DNA of 64,000 nt from Streptomyces sp. A0642 (lineage in GTDB: Bacteria > Actinomycetota > Actinomycetes > Streptomycetales > Streptomycetaceae), in contig NZ_SSBL01000001.1 in the NCBI RefSeq assembly GCF_004795105.1, forward strand, positions 682,001 to 746,000, written 5' to 3'. The position numbers and the translations under genes were made by a program. Positions 26,616-35,299 of this stretch are shown one piece after another. Under the pieces are notes generated by a model. It was given only the letters and a program-made list of their open reading frames with translations, ran no database searches and had not been told where the DNA came from. Position 1 is the first letter of the stretch, and each line of letters opens with the position of its first letter.

Positions 26616-27446
26616 TCAGACGCCCGACGGGACCCGGGACGGGCGGCCATGCCCGCGCGTCAGCGAGTAGCCGAAGACGGCCGCGAGCGCGCCGAGCACG
26701 CCGCCGCCGACCGTCCACAGCCAGCGGTCGGTCCACCAGCCCGAGGACCAGCCGTCCTTCGGCTCGCCGGCGAGGGCGACCGGGGCCGGCGACGCTCCGT
26801 CGGCGGCCTGCCGGACCGAGGAAACGCCGGGGACCAGCGGCTTGGAGAGCGTGCCGTCGACGTCCGCGGAACCGCCCTTGTCGGCCGCCGTGACCTCGAC
26901 CTCGGTCCGCACCGGCAGCCCGAGATCCGCCGACGGCAGGTCCACGACCGTGAGACGGACGTAGTAGCTGCCGGGCAGCGGGTCGTTGGCCCACGGTTCG
27001 GACCACGCCCTGACCGTACGCAGCACACAGGTGAGTTCGACCGTGGCGGCGTCGGCCGCGGCCTTGCCGGTCTGCTTCCCGTACATGCACGCCTGACGGC
27101 GGCGCAGCCCGTCGTAGACATCGACCTGCCAGGTCGAGGCGCCGTGCCGGGTGGCGGTCTCGGGCAGGGTGACCTTCGCCCTGACCGTGGCCCGCTCTCC
27201 GGCGTCCGCCGGGAAGACCCAGTACAGGTAGTCGCCCGCGGAGGCGCCCGCGGTGGCGGTCTGGCCCTGCTCGATCGCCGTGGCGGTACGGAAGGTGGTG
27301 CCCGCCTCCGTGGGCCCCGACCCGTCACCGGATGTGCTCGGGGCCGGGCTCGCCGAGGGGTCGTCCGCGACGGCGGCGCCGGCCCCCGTCAGCAGAGCCA
27401 GACCGGTCAGCAGCGCACTCGCGAGCACGCGTCTCGTACGGAACAT
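26616..27446 (-). CDS. Exported, membrane-anchored protein of unknown function (VWA partner)
   Basis: A 276-residue protein with a signal peptide (hydrophobic to about residue 27), a serine/proline linker, an extracellular beta-rich region (DYLYWVFPADAGERATVRAKV) and a C-terminal transmembrane helix (WTVGGGVLGALAAVFGYSL) with a short positive tail. Its ATG overlaps the stop of the upstream VWA gene (TGATG), so the two are translationally coupled. Both have the same topology of a large outside domain with one C-terminal anchor, and may form a cell-surface pair. Function not recognised. Confidence 0.7.
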   Translation of the reverse strand: MFRTRRVLASALLTGLALLTGAGAAVADDPSASPAPSTSGDGSGPTEAGTTFRTATAIEQGQTATAGASAGDYLYWVFPADAGERATVRAKVTLPETATRHGASTWQVDVYDGLRRRQACMYGKQTGKAAADAATVELTCVLRTVRAWSEPWANDPLPGSYYVRLTVVDLPSADLGLPVRTEVEVTAADKGGSADVDGTLSKPLVPGVSSVRQAADGASPAPVALAGEPKDGWSSGWWTDRWLWTVGGGVLGALAAVFGYSLTRGHGRPSRVPSGV

Positions 27447-28720
27447 CAGTGGGTCCTCCAGACAGCGACGCGCCAGCGCGAGATCCAGCCGGTCAGCAGA
27501 CCCGCGACCAGTCCGGTCAGGACGAGCACGCCCAGCAGCCACCAGCCGCGGCCGAGACCGAATGCCGCGGGGTCGGCCGCCGCGTCGGGGGCGTCCACCA
27601 GATCGACCGTCAGCTCGACCGGCATGCCGGGAGCGGTCTTCACCGAGGCGGGTGCGGAGAAGGAGTTGGAGACCTGGAGACAGACGGTCTCCGGGGCCGG
27701 TTCGGCGTCGCCGTCCGTGTCCTCTTCGGGCTTCGGGTAGCGCAGCCCGGACGAGATGGCGTCGGTGCGTCCGGTGCCGGACTCGGCGCCTCTGACGATC
27801 TCCCGGCCGTGCACGGTCACCGCACGCAGCAGCATGCCGTAGTCGTTGTTGACGGCCCGGTCCGCGAACACGCTCACCGAGGCCCGCAGTTCCTGGCCCG
27901 GCAGCACGTCGACCCGGTACCAGCGGTGCTCGGCGAACTTCTCGCGGTCCGTGTAGAGGCCGGGCTTGAGCTGCGGGGCGTCCGTGCAGCTGTCCGCGCC
28001 CTTCGTGGCGACCGGGGTCACGACGGGCGTGGCCGCCCGGTCCACCAGCTGCTTGACGCGGCCGGAGAGTTCGTCGGTGTGCTGGACGGCGGTGTACGTG
28101 CCGCCGGTGGCCTCCGCGATGCAGGTGAGCTGCTGGCGGATCTTCGCGTTCGGCACCAGGCCGAGGGTGTCGATGACCAGGTGGATGCCGCGCGCCGCGA
28201 TGTCACGGGCGACCTCGCACGGGTCGAGCGGGCCGCAGGTGTCCTCCCCGTCGCTGATCAGCACGATCCGGCGGGTGGAGTCGCCGCCCTCCAGATCGTC
28301 GGCGGCGCCCAGCAGGGCCGGACCGATCGGGGTCCAGCCGGTGGGCGCCAGAGTGGCGACCGCGGTCTTGGCCTCGGTCCGGTCCAGCGGGCCGACCGGG
28401 TAGAGCTGCTTGGTGTCCTTGCAGCCCACCTTCCGGTCGTCGCCCGGATAGTCGGCGCCGAGAGTGCGGATGCCGAGCTGCACCTGCTCGGGCACCGCGT
28501 CCAGGACCTCGTTGAACGCCTGCTTCGCCGCGGTCATCCGGGACTGGCCGTCGATGTCCCGGGTCCGCATGGAGCCACTGACGTCGAGCACCAGCTCGAC
28601 CTTGGGGGAGGCCTGGGTGGGGGGTTCATCGGCGGACGCAGGGAGCGCCGTGCCGAGCCCGGCGGTCAGGGTGGCGAGCAGGATGCCCACCCCGGCCGTC
28701 AGCCTTCTTCTTATGATCAT
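27446..28720 (-). CDS. Membrane-anchored von Willebrand factor A domain protein
   Basis: A 424-residue surface protein. A signal peptide ends near residue 30 (PASA). The VWA domain (about residues 40-220) has a full MIDAS set: DVSGS, TPIG and LISDGEDTC. A beta-rich region follows, then a C-terminal transmembrane helix (WWLLGVLVLTGLVAGLLTGW) and an arginine-rich tail. Cysteines in TCGPLDPC and elsewhere suggest disulfides. The ATG at 28720 is chosen because the hydrophobic signal starts there; the Shine-Dalgarno is weak. It is coupled to the downstream partner. It probably binds a protein ligand through a divalent metal outside the cell. Confidence 0.85.
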   Translation of the reverse strand: MIIRRRLTAGVGILLATLTAGLGTALPASADEPPTQASPKVELVLDVSGSMRTRDIDGQSRMTAAKQAFNEVLDAVPEQVQLGIRTLGADYPGDDRKVGCKDTKQLYPVGPLDRTEAKTAVATLAPTGWTPIGPALLGAADDLEGGDSTRRIVLISDGEDTCGPLDPCEVARDIAARGIHLVIDTLGLVPNAKIRQQLTCIAEATGGTYTAVQHTDELSGRVKQLVDRAATPVVTPVATKGADSCTDAPQLKPGLYTDREKFAEHRWYRVDVLPGQELRASVSVFADRAVNNDYGMLLRAVTVHGREIVRGAESGTGRTDAISSGLRYPKPEEDTDGDAEPAPETVCLQVSNSFSAPASVKTAPGMPVELTVDLVDAPDAAADPAAFGLGRGWWLLGVLVLTGLVAGLLTGWISRWRVAVWRTH

Positions 28721-28782
28721 CGCCGGATAGTAGTGAACATCTGTTCGCCAGCCAAAACGGCCGCCGTTTCCTGCCCGAACGG

Positions 28783-28822
28783 CCGGTGCCCGCCGCACAC
28801 TCGTGTGTGCGACGGGCACCGG
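28783..28822 (-). terminator. Terminator after xylB
   Basis: A long hairpin between xylB and the VWA gene: 28783-28800 pairs with 28805-28822, one C/A mismatch, TCGT loop. It separates the xylB transcript from the VWA pair downstream on the same strand. Confidence 0.75.
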
Positions 28823-28885
28823 GACATGACGGAAAGTCAGCTGGGGATACGCCCCGAGCGGGCGTGCGGCCGCCGTGACGGCGGG

Positions 28886-30376
28886 TCAGTTCCGGGCGTC
28901 CGCCCCGAGCAGGGGACCGGCCGCCCGTTCCAGCACCGAGCCGACCCGCTCCCAGGTGGCCACGTCCCTCTCGACCGCTTCCAGGCGCACCTCTTCACCC
29001 GTGTCCCAGCCGGCGGCGATCGCGACCGGGTCCGCGCCCGTGGACGCCGCGGCGGCGAGCGCGGCCGCGCCCAGGGCCACCAGTTCTCCGCTGGCGGGCA
29101 CGGTCACCGGTCGGCCGGAGAGCCGGCGGACGGTCTCCACCCACACGCGTCCCTGGGCGCCGCCGCCGATCAGGCGGAGCGGCCGGTTCGCCACCTCGGG
29201 GTCGGCCGGGTCGAGCCCGCTGGCGCGCAGCAGTTCGTCGAGCGCCCGCAGCACGGTGACGACCGCACCCTCGTAGGCGGCGCCCAGGAGCTGCTGCGGC
29301 GTCGTGTCGTGCCGCAGGCCGGTGAGGAGGCCGGAGGAGGTGGGGAGGTCGGGGGTCCGCTCGCCGTCCAGGTAGGGGAGGAGCACCGCTTCGCCGCCGG
29401 GGGCCGCGTCATTGCGGTCCAGGCCCAGCAGCGCGGCCACCTTGTCCACGGCCAGGGTGCAGTTGAGGGTGCAGGCCAGCGGGAGGTACGTACCGTCGGC
29501 CGCGGCGAATCCGGCGAGCGCCGGGGAGGCCGGCCGGGTCCGGGACGCGGTGAAGACCGTGCCCGACGTGCCCAGGCTGAGGACCGGGTGGTCCAGGAGC
29601 CCCGCGCCGCCGAGCCCGAGGCCGACGGCGGCGCTCATGTTGTCACCGGTACCCGCGGCGACGGCGATCCCGGCCGGAAGGCCGAGCGCCTCGGCGGCCT
29701 CGGCCGTCAGGGAACCGGCGCGCGCCGCGCCGCTCGGCGCCACCTCGGGCAGCAGCGCCGGGTCGATGGAAAGGAGCGCGAGGAGCTCCGGGTCGTAGGC
29801 GCCCGTCGCGGTGGAGTACCAGCAGGTGCCGGACGCGTCGCCCGGGTCGGTGACGGCGCGGCCGGCCAGGCGCTCGGTCAGGAAGTCGTGCGGGAGGCGG
29901 ATCGCGGCCGTCGCCGCGGCGGTCTCGGGCTCGTTCTCCCGCAGCCACTGCCACTTCGACGCCGTCATCGAGGCCACCGGCACCGAACCGGTGCGCGCGG
30001 TCCAGGCGTCGGCCCCGCCCAGCGCCGCGGTGAGCGCGGCCGCCTGCGGGGCGGAGCGGGTGTCGTTCCAGAGGAGGGCCGGGCGCAGCGGGCGGCCCGC
30101 GCCGTCGAGGACGACCAGCCCGTGCTGCTGCCCCGCGACGGCGATCCCCCTGATGTCGGCGGCGGCGACGCCCGACTCCTTCAGCCCGGCGGCGACCGCG
30201 TCGCGCAGCGCCTGCCACCAGACCTCGGGGTCCGTCTCGCGCGCCCCGCCCTCGCCGGTGACGACGTGCGGCGCGCGCCCGACGGCGAGCAGCCGGCCGG
30301 TGGCTGCGTCGACGAACGCGGCCTTGGTGGACTGGGTGGAACTGTCCACACCGATGACGACCTCAAGCGGCGGCAT
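28886..30376 (-). CDS. xylB: Xylulokinase
   Basis: A 496-residue FGGY-family kinase converting D-xylulose to xylulose 5-phosphate with ATP. The N-terminus [15 protein letters not shown] is the phosphate loop; [11 protein letters not shown] and [11 protein letters not shown] are xylulokinase-typical; [13 protein letters not shown] and [11 protein letters not shown] form the ATP-binding C-terminal domain. It is divergent from xylA with a shared 256-base promoter region, the standard Streptomyces arrangement. It completes the pathway from xylose released by the upstream GH31 enzyme to the pentose phosphate pathway. Confidence 0.95.
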   Translation of the reverse strand: MPPLEVVIGVDSSTQSTKAAFVDAATGRLLAVGRAPHVVTGEGGARETDPEVWWQALRDAVAAGLKESGVAAADIRGIAVAGQQHGLVVLDGAGRPLRPALLWNDTRSAPQAAALTAALGGADAWTARTGSVPVASMTASKWQWLRENEPETAAATAAIRLPHDFLTERLAGRAVTDPGDASGTCWYSTATGAYDPELLALLSIDPALLPEVAPSGAARAGSLTAEAAEALGLPAGIAVAAGTGDNMSAAVGLGLGGAGLLDHPVLSLGTSGTVFTASRTRPASPALAGFAAADGTYLPLACTLNCTLAVDKVAALLGLDRNDAAPGGEAVLLPYLDGERTPDLPTSSGLLTGLRHDTTPQQLLGAAYEGAVVTVLRALDELLRASGLDPADPEVANRPLRLIGGGAQGRVWVETVRRLSGRPVTVPASGELVALGAAALAAAASTGADPVAIAAGWDTGEEVRLEAVERDVATWERVGSVLERAAGPLLGADARN

Positions 30377-30632
30377 GGCTGACCTTCAATCTCTGGCTCA
30401 GGGATTCCCGGGTGGTGCGCCTCACGCTGCGGTTCTCGCCGCGCCGGGATTTGATCGTACGCAAAACAAATTACGCGATGGCAGGCCCGGCGAACAGGGG
30501 CCCCTCCGGATTTTCCGGGTCGGGGGGTTACGTCGGCGGGGCGCTCCGTGCATGATTAGTCATGACAGTGAACAAATTGAGGTTCGGCCGCTCGACCGGC
30601 TGAGGACCCACAGCACCGAAGGCGGCTGGACC
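30377..30632. promoter_or_regulatory. xylA-xylB divergent promoter region
   Basis: This AT-richer region contains AACAAATT twice in the same orientation (30465-30472 and 30571-30578) and the dyad CATGA-TTAG-TCATG (30551-30564). AACAAA-type half-sites occur in Bacillus XylR operators. These are candidate sites for the ROK regulator at 32019-33263. Confidence 0.5.
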
Positions 30633-31802
30633 ATGACGGAACGCTTCACCCCCACCCCCCAGGACAAGTTCACCTTCGGCCTCTGGACCGTGGGCTGGCA
30701 GGGCCGCGACCCGTTCGGGGACGCGACCCGGGAGGCGATCGACCCGGTCGACTCCGTCCAGCGGCTCGCGGAGCTCGGCGCGTACGGCGTGACCTTCCAC
30801 GACGACGACCTGATCCCCTTCGGCTCGACGGACTCCGAGCGCGAAGGCATCGTGAAGCGGTTCCGCCAGACCCTGGACGCCGCCGGCCTCGTCGTGCCGA
30901 TGGCCACGACGAACCTCTTCACGCACCCCGTCTTCAAGGACGGCGCCTTCACCGCCAACGACCGCGACGTCCGTCGCTACGCCCTGCGCAAGACCCTGCG
31001 CAACATCGACCTCGCCGTCGAGCTCGGCGCCACCACCTACGTCGCCTGGGGCGGCCGTGAGGGCTCGGAGTCGGGTGCCGCCAAGGACATCCGCGTCGCG
31101 CTCGACCGCATGAAGGAGGCCTTCGACCTCCTGGGCGACTACGTCACCGAGCAGGGCTACGACCTCAAGTTCGCGATCGAGCCCAAGCCGAACGAGCCGC
31201 GCGGCGACATCCTGCTTCCCACCATCGGCCACGCCCTCGCCTTCATCGAGCGCCTGGAGCGCCCCGAGATGGTGGGTGTGAACCCCGAGGTCGGCCACGA
31301 GCAGATGGCCGGGCTGAACTTCGCGCACGGCATCGCGCAGGCGCTGTGGGCGGGCAAGCTCTTCCACATCGACCTCAACGGCCAGTCCGGCATCAAGTAC
31401 GACCAGGACCTCCGCTTCGGCGCCGGCGACCTGCGCCAGGCCTTCTGGCTCGTCGACCTGCTGGAGAACTCGGACTACGCGGGCCCGCGCCACTTCGACT
31501 TCAAGCCGCCGCGGACCGAGGACTACGACGGCGTCTGGGCCTCGGCCGCGGGCTGCATGCGCAACTACCTGATCCTCAAGGAGCGCGCCGCCGCGTTCCG
31601 CGCCGACCCGGCGGTCCAGGAGGCGCTGCGCGCGTCCCGTCTGGACGAGCTGGCGCAGCGCACCGCGGAGGACGGCGTGGCGGGTCTGCTGGCCGACCGC
31701 TCGGCCTTCGAGGAGTTCGACGTGACGGCCGCCGCCGAGCGCGGCATGGCGTTCGAGGCGCTGGACCAGCTGGCGATGGACCACCTGCTCGGCGTCCGCT
31801 GA
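30633..31802 (+). CDS. xylA: Xylose isomerase
   Basis: A 389-residue class I xylose isomerase, matching the roughly 388 residues of other Streptomyces enzymes. Conserved sites: VTFHDDD (catalytic histidine and aspartate), [26 protein letters not shown] (metal-binding glutamate and catalytic lysine), [11 protein letters not shown] and FHIDLNGQ. It converts D-xylose to D-xylulose and also isomerises glucose to fructose. The ATG at 30633 is set by alignment to the family N-terminus ([17 protein letters not shown]); the ribosome-binding site is weak. In-frame sequence upstream is a shadow of xylB. Confidence 0.97.
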   Translation: MTERFTPTPQDKFTFGLWTVGWQGRDPFGDATREAIDPVDSVQRLAELGAYGVTFHDDDLIPFGSTDSEREGIVKRFRQTLDAAGLVVPMATTNLFTHPVFKDGAFTANDRDVRRYALRKTLRNIDLAVELGATTYVAWGGREGSESGAAKDIRVALDRMKEAFDLLGDYVTEQGYDLKFAIEPKPNEPRGDILLPTIGHALAFIERLERPEMVGVNPEVGHEQMAGLNFAHGIAQALWAGKLFHIDLNGQSGIKYDQDLRFGAGDLRQAFWLVDLLENSDYAGPRHFDFKPPRTEDYDGVWASAAGCMRNYLILKERAAAFRADPAVQEALRASRLDELAQRTAEDGVAGLLADRSAFEEFDVTAAAERGMAFEALDQLAMDHLLGVR

Positions 31803-31858
31803 CCCGAGGCGCCGCGCGTGGGGCGTTGACGCCCCGGTGGCGGTGAAGTGAGTACGAG

Positions 31859-31893
31859 GGGGGGACGGCCGCGCGCGACGCGGCCGTCCCCCC
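31859..31893. terminator. Terminator between xylA and the ROK gene
   Basis: A perfect 15-base-pair stem (31859-31873 with 31879-31893) and a five-base loop. The genes are convergent, so it can end both transcripts. Confidence 0.85.
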
Positions 31894-32018
31894 TGCCGTC
31901 ATGCCCGGGCGCGGCGGGACCGGGCCGTTCGGTCGGACCGCAGCCGGGCTTGCGTGCGGGCCCGGGCCCGTCGTCCGGGACCGGGTGCCCTGCCCGCGTA
32001 CGCCGCGGCCTGTTTCGT

Positions 32019-33263
32019 TCAGCCCCGTGCCCGGCCCGCGTACGCCACCGGATCCGCCAGTACGTCCGTCATCACCAGCGCCGCCGCACCGCGTGCCGCG
32101 TCACCCGCGACGGAGGAGGCGCGCAGCCGGGCGCTGCCCGCCGACCACAGCCCCGACACCACCCGGCCCGTCAGCTCCTCGTCGGCGGCCGGCGCCAGCC
32201 ACGGCATCAGGTTGCGGTAGATCCCGCCGAGCACCACCGCGTCCGGGTCCAGCAGGTTCACCGCCCCCGACAGCACACGTCCCAGCTTCCGGCCGGCCTC
32301 GGCGACCGCCGCCACCGCCCGCTCGTCCCCGGCCCGGGTGCGCCGCTCCAGCTCCGCGACGCCGATCCCGCTGCCGGTCTCCTCGACACCGGCCGCCCGC
32401 AGCAGCGCCGCCTGGCCCGCGTACTGCTCCAGGCAGCCGCGCGAGCCGCAGCGGCACTGCGGACCCGCCGGGTCCACCACCACGTGCCCGATCTCCCCGG
32501 CGAAGCCGTGCGCACCGCGGAGCAGTTCGCCGTTGACGACCAGCGCGCCGCCCACCCCGATCTCACCGGTCAGATACAGGAAGGTCCGGACCCGCCCCAG
32601 TCCGCCGAACCACAGCTCGGCCAGCGCCGCGAGATTCGCCTCGTTCTCCGAGCTCACCGCCAGGGGCTCGTGACCGGGGCGCTCGGCGGCCAGTGCGGCG
32701 GCGAACAGCTCCTCGGCCGGCACCTGGTTCCAGCCCAGGTTCGGGGCCTGGCGCACCGAGCCGCCCGAGACCAGACCGGGCAGTGCCAGGGCGACGCCGA
32801 CCGGGAACAGCTCCTGCTCGCGCGCGGACTCCAGGGTGCGCGCGGCGATCCTGGCCGCCCGCGCCAGCACCTCGGTGGGCGGTGCGCCCCGGTTGTCGAG
32901 ATGCTCGGTGAGGCGGACCCGGCCGGTTCCGGCCAGATCGACGACACAGACCGACACATAGTCGATGTTGACCTCGACGCCCAGCCCGGCCGGCCCGGTA
33001 CGGGCCGTCTTGAGCGCGGTTCCGGGCCGGCCGGCCTGGCCGCTGAACGTCTTGCCCGACTCCGTGAGGAACCCGCTGTCGAGCAGCTGCTCGACCAGGG
33101 AGGACACGGCGGCCCGGGTCAGCCCCACCCGTGCGGCGACGCCGGCGCGGGTCGCCTCGCCCTCGCCCTCGTCACGGACGGCCCGCAGCACGAGGCTGAG
33201 GTTGCTGCGCCGGACGGTGTCCTTGTCGGCCTTGGGCCCCAGCGGCGTGAGGTTGCTCTTCAT
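32019..33263 (-). CDS. ROK-family transcriptional repressor (XylR-like)
   Basis: A 414-residue regulator. The N-terminal winged helix (NLSLVLRAVRDEGEGEATRAGVAARVGLTRAAVSSLVEQLL) precedes a sugar-kinase-fold ROK domain. SSENEANLAALAE and the zinc motif CRCGSRGCLEQY are intact. A convergent position next to xylA suggests it represses xylAB and responds to xylose. It starts at ATG 33263; the Shine-Dalgarno is poor. Alternative: a regulator of another sugar, as ROK ligand specificity cannot be read directly. Confidence 0.88.
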   Translation of the reverse strand: MKSNLTPLGPKADKDTVRRSNLSLVLRAVRDEGEGEATRAGVAARVGLTRAAVSSLVEQLLDSGFLTESGKTFSGQAGRPGTALKTARTGPAGLGVEVNIDYVSVCVVDLAGTGRVRLTEHLDNRGAPPTEVLARAARIAARTLESAREQELFPVGVALALPGLVSGGSVRQAPNLGWNQVPAEELFAAALAAERPGHEPLAVSSENEANLAALAELWFGGLGRVRTFLYLTGEIGVGGALVVNGELLRGAHGFAGEIGHVVVDPAGPQCRCGSRGCLEQYAGQAALLRAAGVEETGSGIGVAELERRTRAGDERAVAAVAEAGRKLGRVLSGAVNLLDPDAVVLGGIYRNLMPWLAPAADEELTGRVVSGLWSAGSARLRASSVAGDAARGAAALVMTDVLADPVAYAGRARG

Positions 33264-33364
33264 ATCGGTGCCGAGCCTATGCGATTCCGTACGTCAGTAC
33301 GGTCGCGATGGGGGGAGACCGGGTCCCGGCCGCGCACGGGGCGCGACCGGGACCGGGCGGCGGA

Positions 33365-34012
33365 TCAGGCCGTCGCTCCCCGCTCCTTCAGCATGTCCGC
33401 CATGAGAGCGATCTCGGACCGCTGGCCCGCGACCATGCCCGAGGCCAGGTTCCGGATCTCGTCCGTCCCCGCGGCGGCGGCGGCCGCCTGCGCCATCTCC
33501 GCCCCGGCCCGGTGATGCGCGGTCATCAGCCTCAGGAAGCGCCCCTCGGCGTCCCGGCCCTCGGCCGCCCGCAACGCGTCGAGTTCGGCGTCGGTCGCCA
33601 TACCGGGCATCAGCGCCCCGTCCCCGCGCGGGGTGACGGTATGGCCCATCCACGCCATGGGCGACCCGGGCGAGCTCTTCGCACGCCCCCATGTCTCCAG
33701 CCAGCCCAGCATCATGCCGCGCTGGTTGGCCTGGGTGTTGATGATGTCGTACGCGAGCCGCCGCACCGCCACGTCGGCGGTGCGGTCCCGCACGATGAAC
33801 GCCATCTCGACCGCCTGCTGATGGTGGACCGCCATGTCGCGCGCGAATCCGACATCGGCCGAGGTCTCGCCGGGAGCCGCCGACGACCTCGCCGCGGCCG
33901 GGGCGGAGGAGGAGGGGCGTACCAGCATCAGCACGACCAGCCCGAGCGCGAGCACCAGAACAGCCCCGCCCGCCAGCACCATCGGCCGTGACGCGCGGGC
34001 CGCCGGCGTCAC
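33365..34012 (-). CDS. DUF305 membrane-anchored protein
   Basis: A 215-residue protein with one N-terminal transmembrane helix (PMVLAGGAVLVLALGLVVLMLV) and an outside DUF305 domain, a duplicated four-helix ferritin-like fold. Both halves keep the HH-containing helix: DMAVHHQQAVEMAF and LMTAHHRAGAEMAQ; methionines are frequent (MMLGW, MAWMGH, LMPGM). Such His/Met patterns suggest metal, possibly copper, binding; this is inference. The GTG at 34012 overlaps the DUF3105 stop by four bases. Confidence 0.85.
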   Translation of the reverse strand: MTPAARASRPMVLAGGAVLVLALGLVVLMLVRPSSSAPAAARSSAAPGETSADVGFARDMAVHHQQAVEMAFIVRDRTADVAVRRLAYDIINTQANQRGMMLGWLETWGRAKSSPGSPMAWMGHTVTPRGDGALMPGMATDAELDALRAAEGRDAEGRFLRLMTAHHRAGAEMAQAAAAAAGTDEIRNLASGMVAGQRSEIALMADMLKERGATA

Positions 34013-34659
34013 TTGGAGATCCCGCCGGAGCAGGCGGCGCCGGGCTCCGGGGTCTGGGCGCCCTGGACGTACTTGGTGAAGAACTGCGCGACGCGGGCGT
34101 CGGCCGCGCTCTTCACGGCGAGCTGCTTGCCCCAGGCGCTGAGCATCAGCGGGGACCCCTGGTCCTCCACCGGGCTCATCAGGGAGTACGGGGTGGCCTT
34201 GACCTTCTCCTGGAGCTTCTTGACGTCGGCCGGGCTCGCCTTGCTCGTGTACGTGACCCAGACGGCGCCGTGCTCCAGCGAGTGGACGGCGTTCTCCTTC
34301 GGTATCTCCTCGGTGTAGACGTCGGCGTCGCAATTCATCCACACCGGGTTGTGGTCGCCGCCGACCGGCGGGTTCATCGGGTAATCGACCTTCTTCTGTA
34401 CGTGTTCCTGCGTGAGCTTGTCCCAGCTCTTCTCGCCCTCGACGGGCGAGGCCTTGGCGGCCGTCTCGGCCCTGTCCTCCTCGTCGGCCCGGTTCATGAG
34501 GTAGCCGCCGCCGGCGACCAGAGCGGCCACGACGGCCACGGCGGCGGTGATCGTGATGATGCGGCTGCGGCGCTCGCGGGCCCGCTCCTTGCGGCGGGCC
34601 TCCTCCAGCTTGGCGCGGCGGGCGGCGGCAGGGGTGTTCTGCTTCTTGGCGGAGGCCAT
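34009..34659 (-). CDS. DUF3105 membrane-anchored protein
   Basis: A 216-residue protein. A highly charged lysine/arginine-rich cytoplasmic segment (residues 1-33) is followed by one transmembrane helix (IITITAAVAVVAALVAGGGYLM) and an extracellular DUF3105 domain. That domain carries the hallmark blocks YPMNPPVGGDHNPVWMNC and HSLEHGAVWVTY, with conserved histidines and a cysteine. GAAGGA precedes the ATG at 34659. It is coupled to the DUF305 gene. DUF3105 function is not established; conserved His/Cys suggest metal or redox chemistry at the cell surface. Confidence 0.85.
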   Translation of the reverse strand: MASAKKQNTPAAARRAKLEEARRKERARERRSRIITITAAVAVVAALVAGGGYLMNRADEEDRAETAAKASPVEGEKSWDKLTQEHVQKKVDYPMNPPVGGDHNPVWMNCDADVYTEEIPKENAVHSLEHGAVWVTYTSKASPADVKKLQEKVKATPYSLMSPVEDQGSPLMLSAWGKQLAVKSAADARVAQFFTKYVQGAQTPEPGAACSGGISK

Positions 34660-34760
34660 GGTGGGTCCTTCGGTTCGTGACACGGAGGGATTGCGGGTAC
34701 GCGGGAGCGCTCTCGGGGCGTCCGAGAGCGTCGCGCCCGCCAGGAATTGCGGGACAGCCC

Positions 34761-35186
34761 TTAGATCCGTTGAACCTGGAGGCGGAGACGGTCCACGTCG
34801 TCCACGGTGTCGTTCGACGGGCCGCGGATGGCGGCACCGCCGGTGAGCGGGACGGACGGGACGGTGGCGGCGGCCGACGGGAGCGCGGCCGGCGCGGGCT
34901 GGCCGGGCAGCAGGACGGGCGCCGAGTGTTCCGAGGCGCCGTGGCAGGAACTGCCGATCCCCCGATCGCCCGGGGGGTGGGCGACCACGACCGGCGACGC
35001 CTCCCCCTGCACGGCGAGGGTGATCCGGGGCGCGCCGACGGAGGTGCGCGCGTCGTGCGCGGCGGCGGGCGCCCCGGACGTCGGCCAGCAGCACGAGGCA
35101 AGGGCGATCAGGACGCAGACCCAGCCGAGAACCACGGCCGCGCCGGCACTGCGCCGTCGTTCCGTCCGTTCGCTCAGCCCGTTCAT
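34761..35186 (-). CDS. Small membrane/secreted protein of unknown function
   Basis: A 141-residue protein with an arginine-rich N-terminus and one hydrophobic segment (AAVVLGWVCVLIALASCCW), then a proline/alanine-rich outer region with scattered histidines and a cysteine (GSSCHGASEHS). It lies 101 bases upstream of DUF3105 on the same strand and may be the first gene of that transcript. No family was recognised. Confidence 0.55.
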   Translation of the reverse strand: MNGLSERTERRRSAGAAVVLGWVCVLIALASCCWPTSGAPAAAHDARTSVGAPRITLAVQGEASPVVVAHPPGDRGIGSSCHGASEHSAPVLLPGQPAPAALPSAAATVPSVPLTGGAAIRGPSNDTVDDVDRLRLQVQRI

Positions 35187-35299
35187 CCCGGCATCGTACC
35201 GGTGTGTGAAACTTCAATGAGTGGGGGACCGGTTCCGGCGAAGCTGTGGATCCCGGCACAAGGGGCCCCGCTCCGGGTGCGTCGGGATAGTGTGCCCCG

